A DNA stretch of 64,000 nt, taken from contig CM049311.1 in NCBI GenBank assembly GCA_026874595.1, forward strand, positions 17,073,676 to 17,137,675. Direction: 5' to 3'. This document shows positions 12,682 to 24,157 of the stretch, piece by piece. Under the pieces are notes generated by a model that worked only from the letters and a program-made list of their open reading frames with translations, ran no database searches and was not told where the DNA came from. Source of the DNA: Sipunculus nudus (taxonomy: Eukaryota > Annelida > Sipuncula > Golfingiida > Sipunculidae). How positions within the stretch are numbered: position 1 is the stretch's first letter; every line of letters starts with the position of its first letter. A program made the position numbers and the translations under genes.

Positions 12682-15600
12682 GTGAGTCCACCTTGTGTTG
12701 TCTCTCTGCACAAAGGTCATACTCCTGTGTCTCATACAAGTAAACAGCTGGTTGATGAGAACACTCTGTGGCAATTGCTGGGCCAGCTTGGACATCTGTT
12801 TGTTTAAAAAATTGTCTGGTCAGTCTTATGGGGACTCCTCAGTGACTTGCTGGACATTTTTTTCCCTTGCTCAGTATTGCTCACTCAACCTTGCTTCCCA
12901 TATATCCTGTTTGTTGTGATTCTGTTTTGTAATCCCATTTGCTTTGACATTGTCTGGTGTTTTCAAATCAGGAGAGGTATATAGTTGGGTTTCCTTTTTA
13001 GGCAGGCATAGACGATAGATCCAACTGTATTTATTATTAAGATACAAAGTAAAACAAGGTAAAGTGAGAAATTTGTGTTATGTTTAAAAGAAAAACTGTT
13101 CCAATTCCTGGTTTATGACAAGAAAGACTGTTTTCTGTCATGCAGGTAGCATCCTTCCAAAAGGCCAAAGTTAGATTTATAAAAAAACTACAGCTGTTTC
13201 AGTTTTACAGTCTCCCCTTCATGGAAAACTGATTTCTATACAGACCCCTGCATTGGCCATTGTGATTCCCTGTTACCAGACTTCCCATATTGTTGATACA
13301 CTGTAAATGAAGAGACCAGAATGTCGGCTTTAATATAATTATGTAAAAAAGAATTAACACACAGCTTTATATCTATTAAAAACCATATGATGTCACACAT
13401 TTAAAACTCATTGTTTGTGTTCTTTAAATTATACAACTAGAGATTAACCAATCAATTATTTGCCAAATGGCTAATAAAATCATATCAATGGTAGCAGCAG
13501 TTTTAATTGTAGTTAATTTTTATAATATTTAATACAAAAATACTGAACAGGCTACTTGTACCCACTGTGCTGATTGTTTTGTAGGTGGATGATGATTTCA
13601 TTGCAAAATATCAGATGACATACGGCGTTGACGCCAGCAGCACCACCGAGTCATCCATCAGTTCAACCACCGGTACTGATACCACATCAGCAAACACCCA
13701 AGCACAAGATTACTCACAGTGGTATTATCAGCACTATCAAGGCACTAAAGGAGGCTCTGAAAATTTATCAGAGGAAGAAAAGAAAAAAAATGAAGAGTAC
13801 TGGCAGCAGTATTATAATTACTATTACCACCATCAACAGCAGCAGGGTGAGAAAGGAAACCCAGATAATGCAGAGAAGAAAGATGATGAACATGATGCAA
13901 AGGAAAGTAGTGATAAAGATGGAACAGATGAAAAGTCATTTAACCCTGCCAGCCAGGAATACAGTGATTACTGGGCATGGTATCATTATTATTATGGGGG
14001 ACAGGGAGGGGAACCTGCCAAGAAGGATACAGAGGCTGAACAAACACAGGATGGAGTGAATGATGAGACGAAGCCAAGCAGCTCAGCAGCAGAGAAGACG
14101 GAGAGCACGGCAGCTAAAGATGCCAAATCAGCAGCAAAAAGGAAAGAGAAACCACCACGTAAGATATATATATATACATCTTATTTTGTGGGATTCCATT
14201 TCCAGTGAGATAGTGTACAGGTTCTTAGATATATTTATATATTTTTAGTCCTCTGCCATAAGGAGGGAGGACTACTAAAATTGTCTGTGTCTGTCCTCCT
14301 GGCCCCATCACTGATGCCACACTTTCATTGTCAAACATATAATGGGGGACAACTTTTGCCTTTAGGCCCTAGTTTTTGCTGATGTAGCACCGTTCAACAG
14401 ACATCAATGTTCAACCCCTGCACCCTTGTGATTTGTTAATTAGCTGTCATGTTGGTATTCTGTATGATGTCTAGCTGGGATGTGTCATTACACTATAGAT
14501 CTATGCTACTAGTTCATTGAAAATTCATTACCCGTCCATCATTCTACAAACCTTGTACCATCACAGACACAAGCATATGTGTGTATGCAATATACACTTT
14601 CGTTGTCTTTTTCCTCATGAGGTATTAAAATGAATATTTAATCAATGTATGTTATAAAATTCATTGAAATTATTGCTTATTGGTCATGGGAAAATAAATA
14701 TGCATTACTAATATCTGCCAATCTCAGTACATTTGCATGGGTTTTTTTTATAAACTTTTAAAAATTTTGTTCATTGTTTTAGATTATGAATAAATTATCA
14801 AAATTCCAGTTCACAGTTTTAAATACTGGATAAACAATTTTTTGTCTGACAGCCCTATGATGATGTCTGGTTGGAATATCTGGAAACCCTCCGTTTAAAA
14901 CCGGAGGGTGCTTGTTGGAAAAAAAACTAGTTTCCGGATATGAGTTTCTGTTTAAAACTGTGGTTGAAAAAGAAGAAAAACAGTACTCACATGATGGTCA
15001 TTTACTGTGTGGTGATATCACAAAAAAAATAACCTGTGAATATGAAGTCATCCAAAGTCTACAAAAACACCTGTATCTATAATACATGAATAAACATATC
15101 TTTATATAAATTAAATATAGAGTATTCAAGTTGACTGTGTATTACAGCTTCGTGGTTTGAGATGAGTGAGGAGAACAGTACACACGTCTACATATCTGGA
15201 CTGCCCACTGATATCAAGGAGGAAGAACTGAGGGAACTCATGAACAAGTGTGGCTTGATCATGTACGACCCCATCTCCAGGAAACCAAAACTCAAGATCT
15301 ACAGAGGCCCTGACGGCAAACCTAAAGGGGATGCACTCTGCTGCTATATCAAGGTGATTTGACTTATTCACTTTTTGTCCAACAACCAACCCCCCCCCCC
15401 CCCCCACCCCACCCCCTTCCTCAGAATGAGGGACATTGATTTTTGTCTGTCTGTCTGTCCGGTTTTCGTTTCCGTGCGATAACTTTACTAAATAAAAAAT
15501 ATTATCCCATTTTATTCAAACATAGGTTTGTGATTGCTCTCATGCATACCTTGGTTGGGATAGGTTTTGGAGTGTCTATCTGAAAATTTATTATCACCAG

Positions 15601-18600
15601 CTAGAAATCGAAAACTTTCTCTCTTCTTCCTATTTCTCATAAAAATATTATGACATGGAGACATCTTCAGGGTATTATGAAAACTAAATCACAGTCACTA
15701 TGACATGTGGCAACACTTTCAGGGGAAAATAAAAAAAAAGCAGGAGACATAAATTCCAAGAATATGCTTGTTCTGGTCCAAATACAGTTGTGTTTGTTCA
15801 TCATATCAGTGTATTCTCTTGAACTTTGTTTATAATATTTTGTTGGCAACACGATTTAAGATGGCCAGCTTAAGCTTAAGTTAATGTCTATGTAAACTTA
15901 TTTATATGCATATTTGCATGATAAACTGGTTCAACAACAATGTAGGTATATTTGTGAACCTGCAGAAGTATCCAGCAGCACAGCAAGCACATGGCTATGG
16001 TAGGCCTCCCCCCCCCCCCCCCCCCCCCATCCCCTTCCATCATTGGACTGTGTTATGATTATGGTGATTTTTGGGCCAAATAACTATAAATTCTTGTTAC
16101 CCTTTAGTTTAGCTTGTTATACAGGTTCATCCAGTACAAGCATGTAAGAAGAATCCTTTACCCCCTGTAGCTCAGAAACCCTTTACTGGTCATCTTGTGT
16201 TGACAGGGGTCTCCTTTGAGTAATTGTTTGTGTTCAGGATTGTTTAACATTGCTCCTCCACTGAGCAACTTGTTCTTAAGGTTGTCAACTTGACTTATCA
16301 ACCAGATTTGTCATTTTATATAAGACTTTATAAGTTCATTATGTTAATATATTTAGATGATATGGATGGTCAAGATTTTCCTTAGTTCTAAATGGACAGT
16401 ATTTTTAATGCTTGTTTTAGGTCAGTATTATAATATTCAGTAGCTTAAGTCAAGTATCTGGTTGGTTAGTCAGGTTTAGGAACATGTACTTAAGGGCTTT
16501 AAAGGCCTCGGACAGACAGGCACTTTTGGACAATTTTAGACATAGCAGAACTCTGTCCTGTTTTTATTTAAATTCATAAAGCCTCATATTATTAGATTAG
16601 AAACTTTTTTAAAGGAAGATCCTATGATCATTTTTGTAGTTAGAAATGTCAACCTTCAACATTTTGGATATATATTTTAATTTGTGAACTAGGAAGAAAA
16701 TAAACTTTATTATTACCATATGGATGGACATTATCATGATTTATCATGAACGGTGAGAAAAAGTGAACAAGAATACATGGACGTATATATATATATATAT
16801 AAAATCTACGTGAAGCTAATTCCCCCGTTTACTGGATGCCCAAGGAACGTAACAACTGACATCCTTTTACCAGGATTTTCTTAGCCCACGCAAGGATGTC
16901 ATAATATATCCAGTGCATGGAAATTGCTCATCAGTGATTTTCATAAAAATCTAACACATACACCTGTTTGTTGACTGACACATTGGCCTGAAATGTAACA
17001 CTAATACAAAAGTTTTTATATGCTCATAAATTTACTAGGGATGTGATGGATTTTTGCAAAACTCACCGTAACTACTCACCAATAGATAATCTCGCCAGAG
17101 TTTGATTCTAGGTAAAATCAGTGCATATTTCTTGAGGTTGGAGATTGCCATACTTCATTGCATAGCGAGATAACTTGCCAGGAATGTTTCTTTTATGAAG
17201 CTCAGCAGAAATTTTAACAAATTTAACCTTTGTTCAAGTTCAATTCCTTGCAAATTCGTGCATTTTTAATGAGGACAGAGGTCTTCAGACTTTATGGTGG
17301 TGTTGCTGCTCAAGGTATCATGGTTTTTTTTTATATTCAGATGTCTGTGTCCATCAAGTGTTCTTTATTCCTACAGAAAGAGTCTGTGGAGTTGGCATTG
17401 CAAATTATTGATGGATACAATCTAAGAGGAAGCACTCTTCATGCAGAACAAGCAAAGTTTGAGATGAAAGGTTCATACGATCCAAAAAAGAGAAGACGCA
17501 AACTGACAAACAAAGAGAAGAAAAGGGCAAAGGAGCAGCAGACAAAGTATGTCATTAGTAGTGTAAGATTGTAACATTCTGATCTTTATGATATGAACAT
17601 CCCAACTCTTAACAATCCATGATCTGTGCAAATAATCTGAGTACATATCTTCAGGATTGTAGGAAAAGAAATTCTATCCACCCCAGTGCACTGGGGTTTA
17701 AAATACACCTATATAGTAGGCATACATATGATGAAGAGGATGATGCTGTCTGTTCAAATACATTGAATAAGAATTGTGTGAAGGCAGTTTACATAAACAA
17801 TGGTGTTTTTGTGGTAAGGACTTCATAGAATAATATTTTTAAGCGTGGGCATGTGAAATGTAAACTGAAGGAATTCCCATGAAACGTGACAAATTTTAAT
17901 TTGAAAGGTTGGCAGTTGAGACAAGGCCATCCCCACAATTCCTAGTGGAAGAGGCTTCATTTGAGTAGAAACATCCTCTGGCAGGTGTACAAAAGCATCA
18001 GTTTGCCACTAATTGGGTCATACTTAACAGCTGAGCACCATGACACGTGGGTCGCTCATTGATTTGGGTAAAATTTTTCTATTGAAACTAAACCTTTCAT
18101 TTTATGAATCTCAAATATTTTATTGCAGCAAAGTTGATAATGTATGCAAGCATTGAAAGGTTAATCTGAAGAAGCCTATGGCTTCAGAGATCTATATTGA
18201 GCCATTAATGTGTTTGTTCTGCATTAATTTCACTTCACTCTATTTTCCTTTGTTTATAGGTTACTGGACTGGAGGCCTGATCGTCCTTTAGGGAGTCGAC
18301 CAAAATCAGACAAGGTCATAGTCATCAAAAATGTATTCAAGCCACAGGAGTTTGAGGTAATGCATTTTCAATCAGCTAGATTTAGATAAATATGTTTGAT
18401 TGTTTTATGCTTTTATAACATTCTCTCAAAATCTGCAAGACACACAGTTGTTTTGTTGTCATGTATCTTGTCATAGGAAATAATGTATATATCAATGAAA
18501 CATTAACATATTTCTTTAATCTGATCTTTTTCTATGGAAATAATACAGTACTTTTGTCATATGTTTTTCTGAACAGAGGGATCCATTGGTGTTGTAGCCT

Positions 18601-19169
18601 TGTTTGCTCAGAGTTATTTTATGTTCATTTCACAAAAATTGCAACAAAATTAATCACATGAAAATTTTCTTGTATATGATTTGTTCTAATATATGATAGT
18701 CTCCTGGACACTTCAATCTAAACAAGTGAACCATGCATCAAGACATGCAGGTGACAGACACTGCGAATCTATAATAAGTATAACCTGCATGGAAACTTAA
18801 ATCTCATTTAAAGCATGCAAAAGTGAAAATGACATATGCAGCACAGATTGTTTAAAGCTGTCTTTTGTTCTTAGTTACTACTCTTTTAACTGATAGAAAT
18901 TTTGTTTCTGCATACAATTTCAGTTACCACTTGTTACTGATACATTCTGATTACCCATATATTCCAAATATGACAGATGGTGCTGTAAGTTCATCCATTT
19001 GATGCCCTGTCATAGTTTCAGATAGATGGCACTGTGATACCCCCTTAAAAATATCTGTAATATCTCAGGATTTTTGCCCAAATATTGGAAACAGGTTACA
19101 ACTTTCCAAACAGTTCAAGACCACAGGAGTTCCATGACAAAGGTGGAGTTGGACCACTCTCAATCATTA

Positions 19170-19218
<49 letters not shown>

Positions 19219-21159
19219 GTGTGTGTATGTATTAACAAAAGTAAAGGAAATTTCTGTCTCATCTAGGCATGTCCAGTCTTATATGATCATTATCTCATGG
19301 CCAAAGATGTTTATATGTAATGGTAAGCTTCTGGTATATAAGATGACTCTACTTTCAGCTTGATCCCATGCTGTACAATGACATCAGGGATGACATCAGG
19401 GAGGAGGCTTCCAAGTACGGTGAGGTCAGGAAGATCATGGTGTATGATGTAAGTGTGATGTAACTGTTACAGACACTGGTGCTTTTAAACAAACTTGACT
19501 TAAATTAACTTAAAGGTGCCCATTCACCTATCATTTGAAAAAAGAATTTATGTGATTTATTGCTTCTTCTGTGTATATTTTAATGATCTAAGGGTAATTT
19601 TGGTTGTGAAAAGTTCTTGTGACGCCTTTGTTGAGGATGTATGAACTTTTTTATCAACAACATGTTTGTAAACACACTAGTGTTGACAAATCAGAAAAAA
19701 ACATGTAACCTAAGTTAGTAGCTATAGGTTGCATATATGCAGAGGTAGAAAGGTCACTCATTACAAAATGCAGTTTGCAAAGCTCTGGCTTTTCTGACTA
19801 ACTGCCAGATGCCCTTGTTGAATTTGTTTTGATTATTTTGGCGTGCCCCCATATACTATAAACACATTGATATAAACAAAACAAGCAGCTTGTGTGCAGT
19901 GATTGCAACCTTTACTGGCCTATTTTAATAAAAGCTCAAAAGAATTACCTTTAGTTTATAAGGTCAGATAGGTGAGGGGACCCCTTTAAAAGAAATCATA
20001 ATTTTGTAAAGTCTTGATCCCTATCTAGTTTACCGCACATAGCTTGTCATTTATGGTTTCTGTACAATATGTTGAGTCATGTACTCTACGAAAATGCTCA
20101 CACTCGCAAGAGACTTATTAGGCAAGCAGGACCACTAACTGATTCCGATCACATTTCCTGTGGCATTGTATTACATGGAAAGAAATTATAAATGTGCTTT
20201 CTTAATTTCTGCAGCTTGATTTTTTTAAAATAAACTTTGTGTGCAAATTTGCTGCAATCTGAAGTGCTTTGTCAAAGTATAACTTAATAACATGATCATT
20301 TTACCATTGTTTAGGAAAGCAAGATACAGAAGAATGCACTCTAAACATTTAGTTTAGCATCAGCACATGCTGCTACTTAACTCAATAAATGTCAAAATAT
20401 CTAATTCATATGAATTTTTTTATTTTAAAAAGGTTACTCTTTATAACTTGTAAAAAAATCTCAAGAAGCTGCTGGAAACAACAAAAGATATTGAATACTG
20501 TAACCTACACTGTACTTTGGGGAATCAGACATGGTCATACCCAGAGCCTTCATCTGGCTCTCAAAAGGAAGATGTGAGTCTTATGTCCACCAAACATTCT
20601 CTGCAGATAAATTCCCACTTTCAGACTGTCCTCTGAGTACCTGCCTGTCGTACTTCCTAGACTTTCTCAAAGTCATTTTGTGTACAGACTAAAAAAGCAT
20701 AACTTGTTTTTCAGAATAAATGGTGTCCAACTTACAGATTTTAATACCTGATATCAAAGAATACATTTGAAATTATTTTAACAGAGAAATGAGGATGGTG
20801 TGGTTACTGTGACCTTCAAGGAGCCAGAGGAAGCGGACTTATGCAAGGAGGCTTTCAATGGCCGATGGTTCGCAAAACGGCAATTAACAGCGGAGACATG
20901 GGATGGAAGTACTAAATACATGGTGGAGGAAACTGAGGAACAGAAACAAGCACGCCTTAAAAAATGGGAACAGCACTTAGAAAGTGATGGTAAAAATGCA
21001 GAAGAGCAGGGTCAGGGGTCATCCCAGACTGATACTGTCAGTGATACTGGGTCATCAAGTGCAACTAATTCTGCCACAGAAAAACTGCCAGACTCCAGTA
21101 AAATGGAATGTGACTCCACAAGTGATACAGACAATAATGGTGGAGCCGCATCCAGCTGA
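12544..21159 (+). CDS. HTATSF1: HIV Tat-specific factor 1 homologue (Tat-SF1/Cus2 family)
   Basis: This is a nuclear RNA-binding protein of the Tat-SF1/Cus2 family, which associates with U2 snRNP (through SF3B1) and is linked to transcription elongation. Coding exons join in frame: 12544-12681, 13585-14158, 15148-15353, 17377-17546, 18260-18356, 19359-19448, 20785-21159; 1650 nt, 549 aa, all introns GT-AG. An in-frame TGA at 12538 fixes the start. Residues 34-46 (VFEWDEEKKAWFP) are the family's N-terminal motif. RRM1 spans about 249-335 (RNP2 VYISGL, RNP1 KGDALCCY). The second RRM, about 381-475, is a U2AF-homology motif with the diagnostic R-X-F (RWF, 452-454). Unlike human Tat-SF1, the N-terminal linker is enlarged and Tyr/Gln-rich (about 80-175), and the long acidic C-terminal tail is replaced by a short Ser/Asp/Thr-rich end. 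Downstream lie two AATAAA signals. Confidence 0.94.
13585..14158 (+). CDS. HTATSF1: HTATSF1 coding exon 2 (Tyr-rich linker)
   Basis: Acceptor tgtag|GTGGATGATG; donor CCAC|gtaaga; residues 47-237. It opens with the conserved DDDFIAKYQ motif, then a long low-complexity linker with clusters such as QWYYQHYQ, YWQQYYNYYYHHQQQQ and YWAWYHYYYGG separated by Lys/Glu/Asp stretches. It closes with a basic KRKEKPP segment just before RRM1. The other long frames here are shadows of this one. Confidence 0.92.
14887..14908. repeat. Short GC hairpin in HTATSF1 intron 2
   Basis: CCCTCCG, eight loop bases, CGGAGGG form a perfect 7-bp stem in AT-rich intron sequence. The function is unknown and it may be the relic of a MITE end. 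Confidence 0.5.
15148..15353 (+). CDS. HTATSF1: HTATSF1 coding exon 3 (RRM1, first part)
   Basis: Acceptor attacag|CTTCGTGG; donor ATCAAG|gtgatt; completes split codon 238 and encodes 239-306. It includes SWFEMSEENSTHVYISGLP (the family's GWF...NVYVSGLP block, RNP2) and KGDALCCYIK (RNP1). Confidence 0.93.
15390..15417. repeat. Poly-C tract
   Basis: One of many C/G homopolymer runs; this one starts about 36 bases after the HTATSF1 exon 3 donor. Others: 389-402, 4182-4191, 4850-4861, 8497-8514, 9192-9205, 9640-9664, 16008-16028, 25323-25346, 53127-53143, 54740-54754, 61604-61615, 62947-62970. Confidence 0.9.
17377..17546 (+). CDS. HTATSF1: HTATSF1 coding exon 4 (RRM1 end and basic linker)
   Basis: Acceptor cctacag|AAAGAGTC; donor ACAAA|gtatgt; residues 307-362. 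It starts KESVELALQIIDG, matching the human RESVELALKLLDE block, followed by AKFEMKGSYDPKKRRRK and a Lys-rich linker. Confidence 0.93.
18260..18356 (+). CDS. HTATSF1: HTATSF1 coding exon 5
   Basis: Acceptor tttatag|GTTACTGG; donor TTTGAG|gtaatg; residues 363-395. It contains LDWRPDRP (human LDWRPER) and the first strand of the UHM-type RRM (KVIVIKNVF). Confidence 0.92.
19174..19215. repeat. (TA)n microsatellite
   Basis: Perfect TA run in HTATSF1 intron 5, about 150 bp upstream of exon 6. Confidence 0.95.
19359..19448 (+). CDS. HTATSF1: HTATSF1 coding exon 6
   Basis: Acceptor actttcag|CTTGATCC; donor TATGAT|gtaagt; 30 codons, residues 396-425. It encodes the first helix and second strand of the UHM (DIRDDIREEASKYGEVRKIM). 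Confidence 0.92.
19514..19985. mobile_element. TTAA-flanked MITE in HTATSF1 intron 6, 472 bp
   Basis: TTAA at 19510-19513 and 19986-19989 flanks imperfect 19-bp inverted ends (left AGGTGCCCATTCACCTATC; right, inverted, AGGGGTCCCCTCACCTATC; 15 of 19 match). TTAA targets are used by piggyBac and Kolobok-type transposases. No coding sequence is present. Its right half is related to 12350-12480. Confidence 0.75.
20785..21159 (+). CDS. HTATSF1: HTATSF1 coding exon 7 (UHM end, C-terminus)
   Basis: Acceptor tttaacag|AGAAATGA; stop TGA at 21157-21159; residues 426-549. GVVTVTFKEPEEADLC and NGRWFAKRQLTAETWDG complete the UHM; RWF is the R-X-F motif that binds tryptophan-containing ligand motifs in partners such as SF3B1. 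The tail after about 510 is short and Ser/Asp/Thr-rich. Confidence 0.93.
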   Translation, partial: RNEDGVVTVTFKEPEEADLCKEAFNGRWFAKRQLTAETWDGSTKYMVEETEEQKQARLKKWEQHLESDGKNAEEQGQGSSQTDTVSDTGSSSATNSATEKLPDSSKMECDSTSDTDNNGGAASS

Positions 21160-21194
21160 TATATTGTATATACAGTTATACTTCATTTGTATAT

Positions 21195-21241
21195 AATAAA
21201 TATTCTGATGTACATCTGGCAGTTTTATGTCAATGAATAAA
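21195..21241 (+). terminator. HTATSF1 polyadenylation signals
   Basis: Two AATAAA hexamers, at 21195-21200 and 21236-21241, lie 36 and 77 bases after the stop codon. Either would give a short 3' UTR ending before the hAT element that starts at 21280. Confidence 0.65.
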
Positions 21242-21279
21242 TCTATATAATGAAGCCTGCTGTCACTTTATGTACCTAT

Positions 21280-22270
21280 CAGGGTTGGGGTCCTATTGCG
21301 GGGGTTCTATTACTGTTACTTCATAATCCATCTATTATTATTACTATTACAATAACAATTTTTTTCACCAATTACTATTTATATTACTTGCCTTCTATTA
21401 CTATTATACATGTAATTACTTTACTCCAGCTAGTTGTCCTTAATTAAAAATTACAAATTTATGAATTAAAATTCTAAAGTATAAATTTTTCTGTTGCAAA
21501 TAATACACACACTTTGGCTAAGTTCATCATTATTTCCAGCTAGTTCATGATCAGTAAGGGTGTAGAAAAAAAGAATTTCGATCAGTGCAAGAGTGCACCC
21601 CCGGTCATGTAGGTTCTTATTCACCATAGTTAAAGGCACTATCTTTAACATTTCATTATACATTGCACACAATGTTTAACAGAAAAATAAATACCTTCAA
21701 GTTAAGCACGGTTTAACCGTTTTACAAGAAAAAAGTAAGGTTTGAAGAATCCTGAATCATAAAAATATTTATGAAATGTTTAGTACAATTTAGTGTAGGC
21801 CTAATCAAATATGATCATTTCCTGTTCAACACAATATAAACCAAGTAATATGTATGTATATATGTACATCTTTTAATAATTGAACAGACAATGTGCACAA
21901 AGTCCTTTTTGCTTGTAACATTAACATAAGCATATTCATGTTTATTAAAACATGTGAATATCGATAAAATTGTGAATTGATAACATTGTGTCAGCCACTG
22001 ATTTTTTTACATCTGGTTAGATTACACAGCAACACATCACACTTCAATTGTACCCTTTACATGTGTTTCAATATAATCATACAAACCCCCCATCCCTAAC
22101 ATATTTATGTCAAGGGTTGTAATTGTTAAATTAATACCTAATATTCTATTACTAAGGGTTCTTTTACTATTACTATTACAGGTTAAAATTTCTTGTCTAT
22201 TACTATTACTCTTACTTTTTAAACCTGTAATTTTCTATTACTATTACATATTACTATTACCCCATCCCTG
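21280..22270. mobile_element. hAT-like element with (CTATTA)n-type subterminal arrays
   Basis: The left end CAGGGTTGGGGTCCTATT and the inverted right end CAGGGATGGGGTAATAGT are related TIRs. Flanking octamers GTACCTAT (21272-21279) and GTACATGT (22271-22278) match at six of eight positions, as expected for an aged 8-bp duplication. Both inner flanks carry arrays of 'ctattactattac' (about 21300-21420 and 22135-22260). No transposase was seen. It sits just beyond the HTATSF1 polyadenylation signals. Confidence 0.68.
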
Positions 22271-23312
22271 GTACATGTGTATTATTTTTATGATGCAGGT
22301 TGAATTTTAACTTATGAGCCTTGTTTTCATAAGTCCTCCTGCCATCATTGAATTTATAGCACGCCTGTATTTCAAATGGCTATACTTTGATCCGAGGATT
22401 TGAGGTATTAATACCTTATGGTTGCCTAGTCATCAGTGGCGTCAATTTTTCTTCCAGGGTGGGGGGGGTTGACTTTATATATACATATACACACACACAT
22501 ATATATACTCTTTTCAGCATGTTTGAGTGACATATACAACTATATACATATATAAGTTACCGTAATGTCTACATCAGTTCGTATCCTTCATTAGTTCGCA
22601 CACTATAAATTTCCTGAATCATATTTTTCTATATTACATATATGAATTCGTACACCAACATACTGTGCCGATATTACCTATTGCCGGTGACCACCGGCGG
22701 TCCGTATGAACAGTAATTGTAGCTATGATTAAAACGGCTTTGCATGCGGAGATGAATCAAATGTCTACGCTGTTCACCTGATAACAACACATGTTTATGT
22801 CTTAGTGCGAGGAAGTAACATGATAATTTATCGGAACAATTTTATCAGATTTGCGACTTCATGTATGTAAATAGGAAAAACTGTCGTTTAACTGATACCG
22901 ATGGGCCATCTTTGCTTCAGATTTGTTACAGCATGAATGTGATTTGAACAATAGAACTCGAGGTAAAATATGTGTCTTAATCGATAATATTTTGTTTACT
23001 TAATAATATAATAAGAAGGATTTGTAAGTGGGACAAAAATCACATCAGCTGATGATCATATACTAGTAATCCACTTGGGATAAACCTCGCACGGACCACT
23101 GATCACAGGCATGACCTGGTGCTACAAGACATCAAAGGTAAAATGGAGATCGTCAGAGTGCTTTGAACCGCAGCTACAAAGGATATACCGCTGTCTTCAA
23201 GGGTTTTAATTTGATAAATCCCGGTTATGTCCGTGAAATGATTTTTTTTCCCGCTGTATAAATCTTATTAGAATCTCCCAAATAAAAACTTCCGCGTAAT
23301 TTGTTGGTTACA

Positions 23313-23377
23313 GTGGCCATTTGGTTAAAGGCGCATCAACTGCTTTGGTGTGAACTATGGGCCCCTGGTTCAAACCT
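23313..23377 (+). repeat. tRNA-like segment (probable SINE head)
   Basis: An A-box-like TGGCCATTTGG (23313-23324, with spacing) is followed about 45 bases later by a B-box-like GGTTCAAACCT (23367-23377). The segment does not fold as a clean tRNA, so a tRNA-derived SINE relic is more likely than a tRNA gene. Confidence 0.4.
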
Positions 23378-24084
23378 ATCAAATTTTTTTCCCCTTTTAT
23401 GTTACTCCCCCGTCCCAGTTTCAAAATATGATAAACATATATTTTTTTTCATTTATTACTTTCCACTGAAATTACCAAACGGGTAAAATAAACAATTTAT
23501 TGATATATTAATAAATATGCTGAGATTACATATTCACGGCTGTAATAAGTTCACTTGCCGCCAGGTGGCACCCCGAATAATTTCAATAACGCCCTAAGAA
23601 AGTCACCATTACCATTTTAGTAGGGCGTATTCTGCAATCCATCCAAATAATGTTTGTAAATGAATTAAATGTTGCCATGAAGTATTACAAAACAATGGCC
23701 CATTTTCTTACCACTAAAGATGCTACGCACCGCTGTAGGCCGTGAGAGACCCCTGGCTAATGTTTTCCTTTCATGTCCAAACTGTGAAACACTTCGTTGC
23801 TTGATTGTTCACCAAAAATTTATTTGGTGTGTAATATTAAGGTGATCAGTGACTCCTGTCAATTTTGTTTGCACCACAGCCGTGATCAAATAAATTTGTT
23901 AACATACTAATGAGGTAATGGGTAATGAATTACTGAAGTTCTATTGCGGGTAGCTGGATTTTTGACGATCTTTATGACCTTTTGTGCCGGTCTGTGGGTA
24001 ACGAATGTTAAGTTTGTTACGGCCGGCAGTACAGGCCGTCCCGGTTACCCCCGACCGGCGCGGCTAAAAACCTGTATATTATAC

Positions 24085-24148
<64 letters not shown>
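24085..24148. repeat. (GT)n(TA)n microsatellite
   Basis: A short GT run passing into a long TA run, inside the nested TA-flanked element. Confidence 0.95.

Positions 24149-24157
<9 letters not shown>

Noticed and set aside
13628-14059. 143-codon frame overlapping HTATSF1 exon 2
   Set aside because: It is a +1 frame shadow of the repetitive Tyr/Gln/Lys-rich coding sequence; the true frame joins both neighbours in phase.
23313-23377. Candidate tRNA gene
   Set aside because: The A and B boxes are recognisable but the stems do not pair, and it lies within a transposable element, so it is treated as SINE-like. The same holds for 37205-37340 and 59963-60016.
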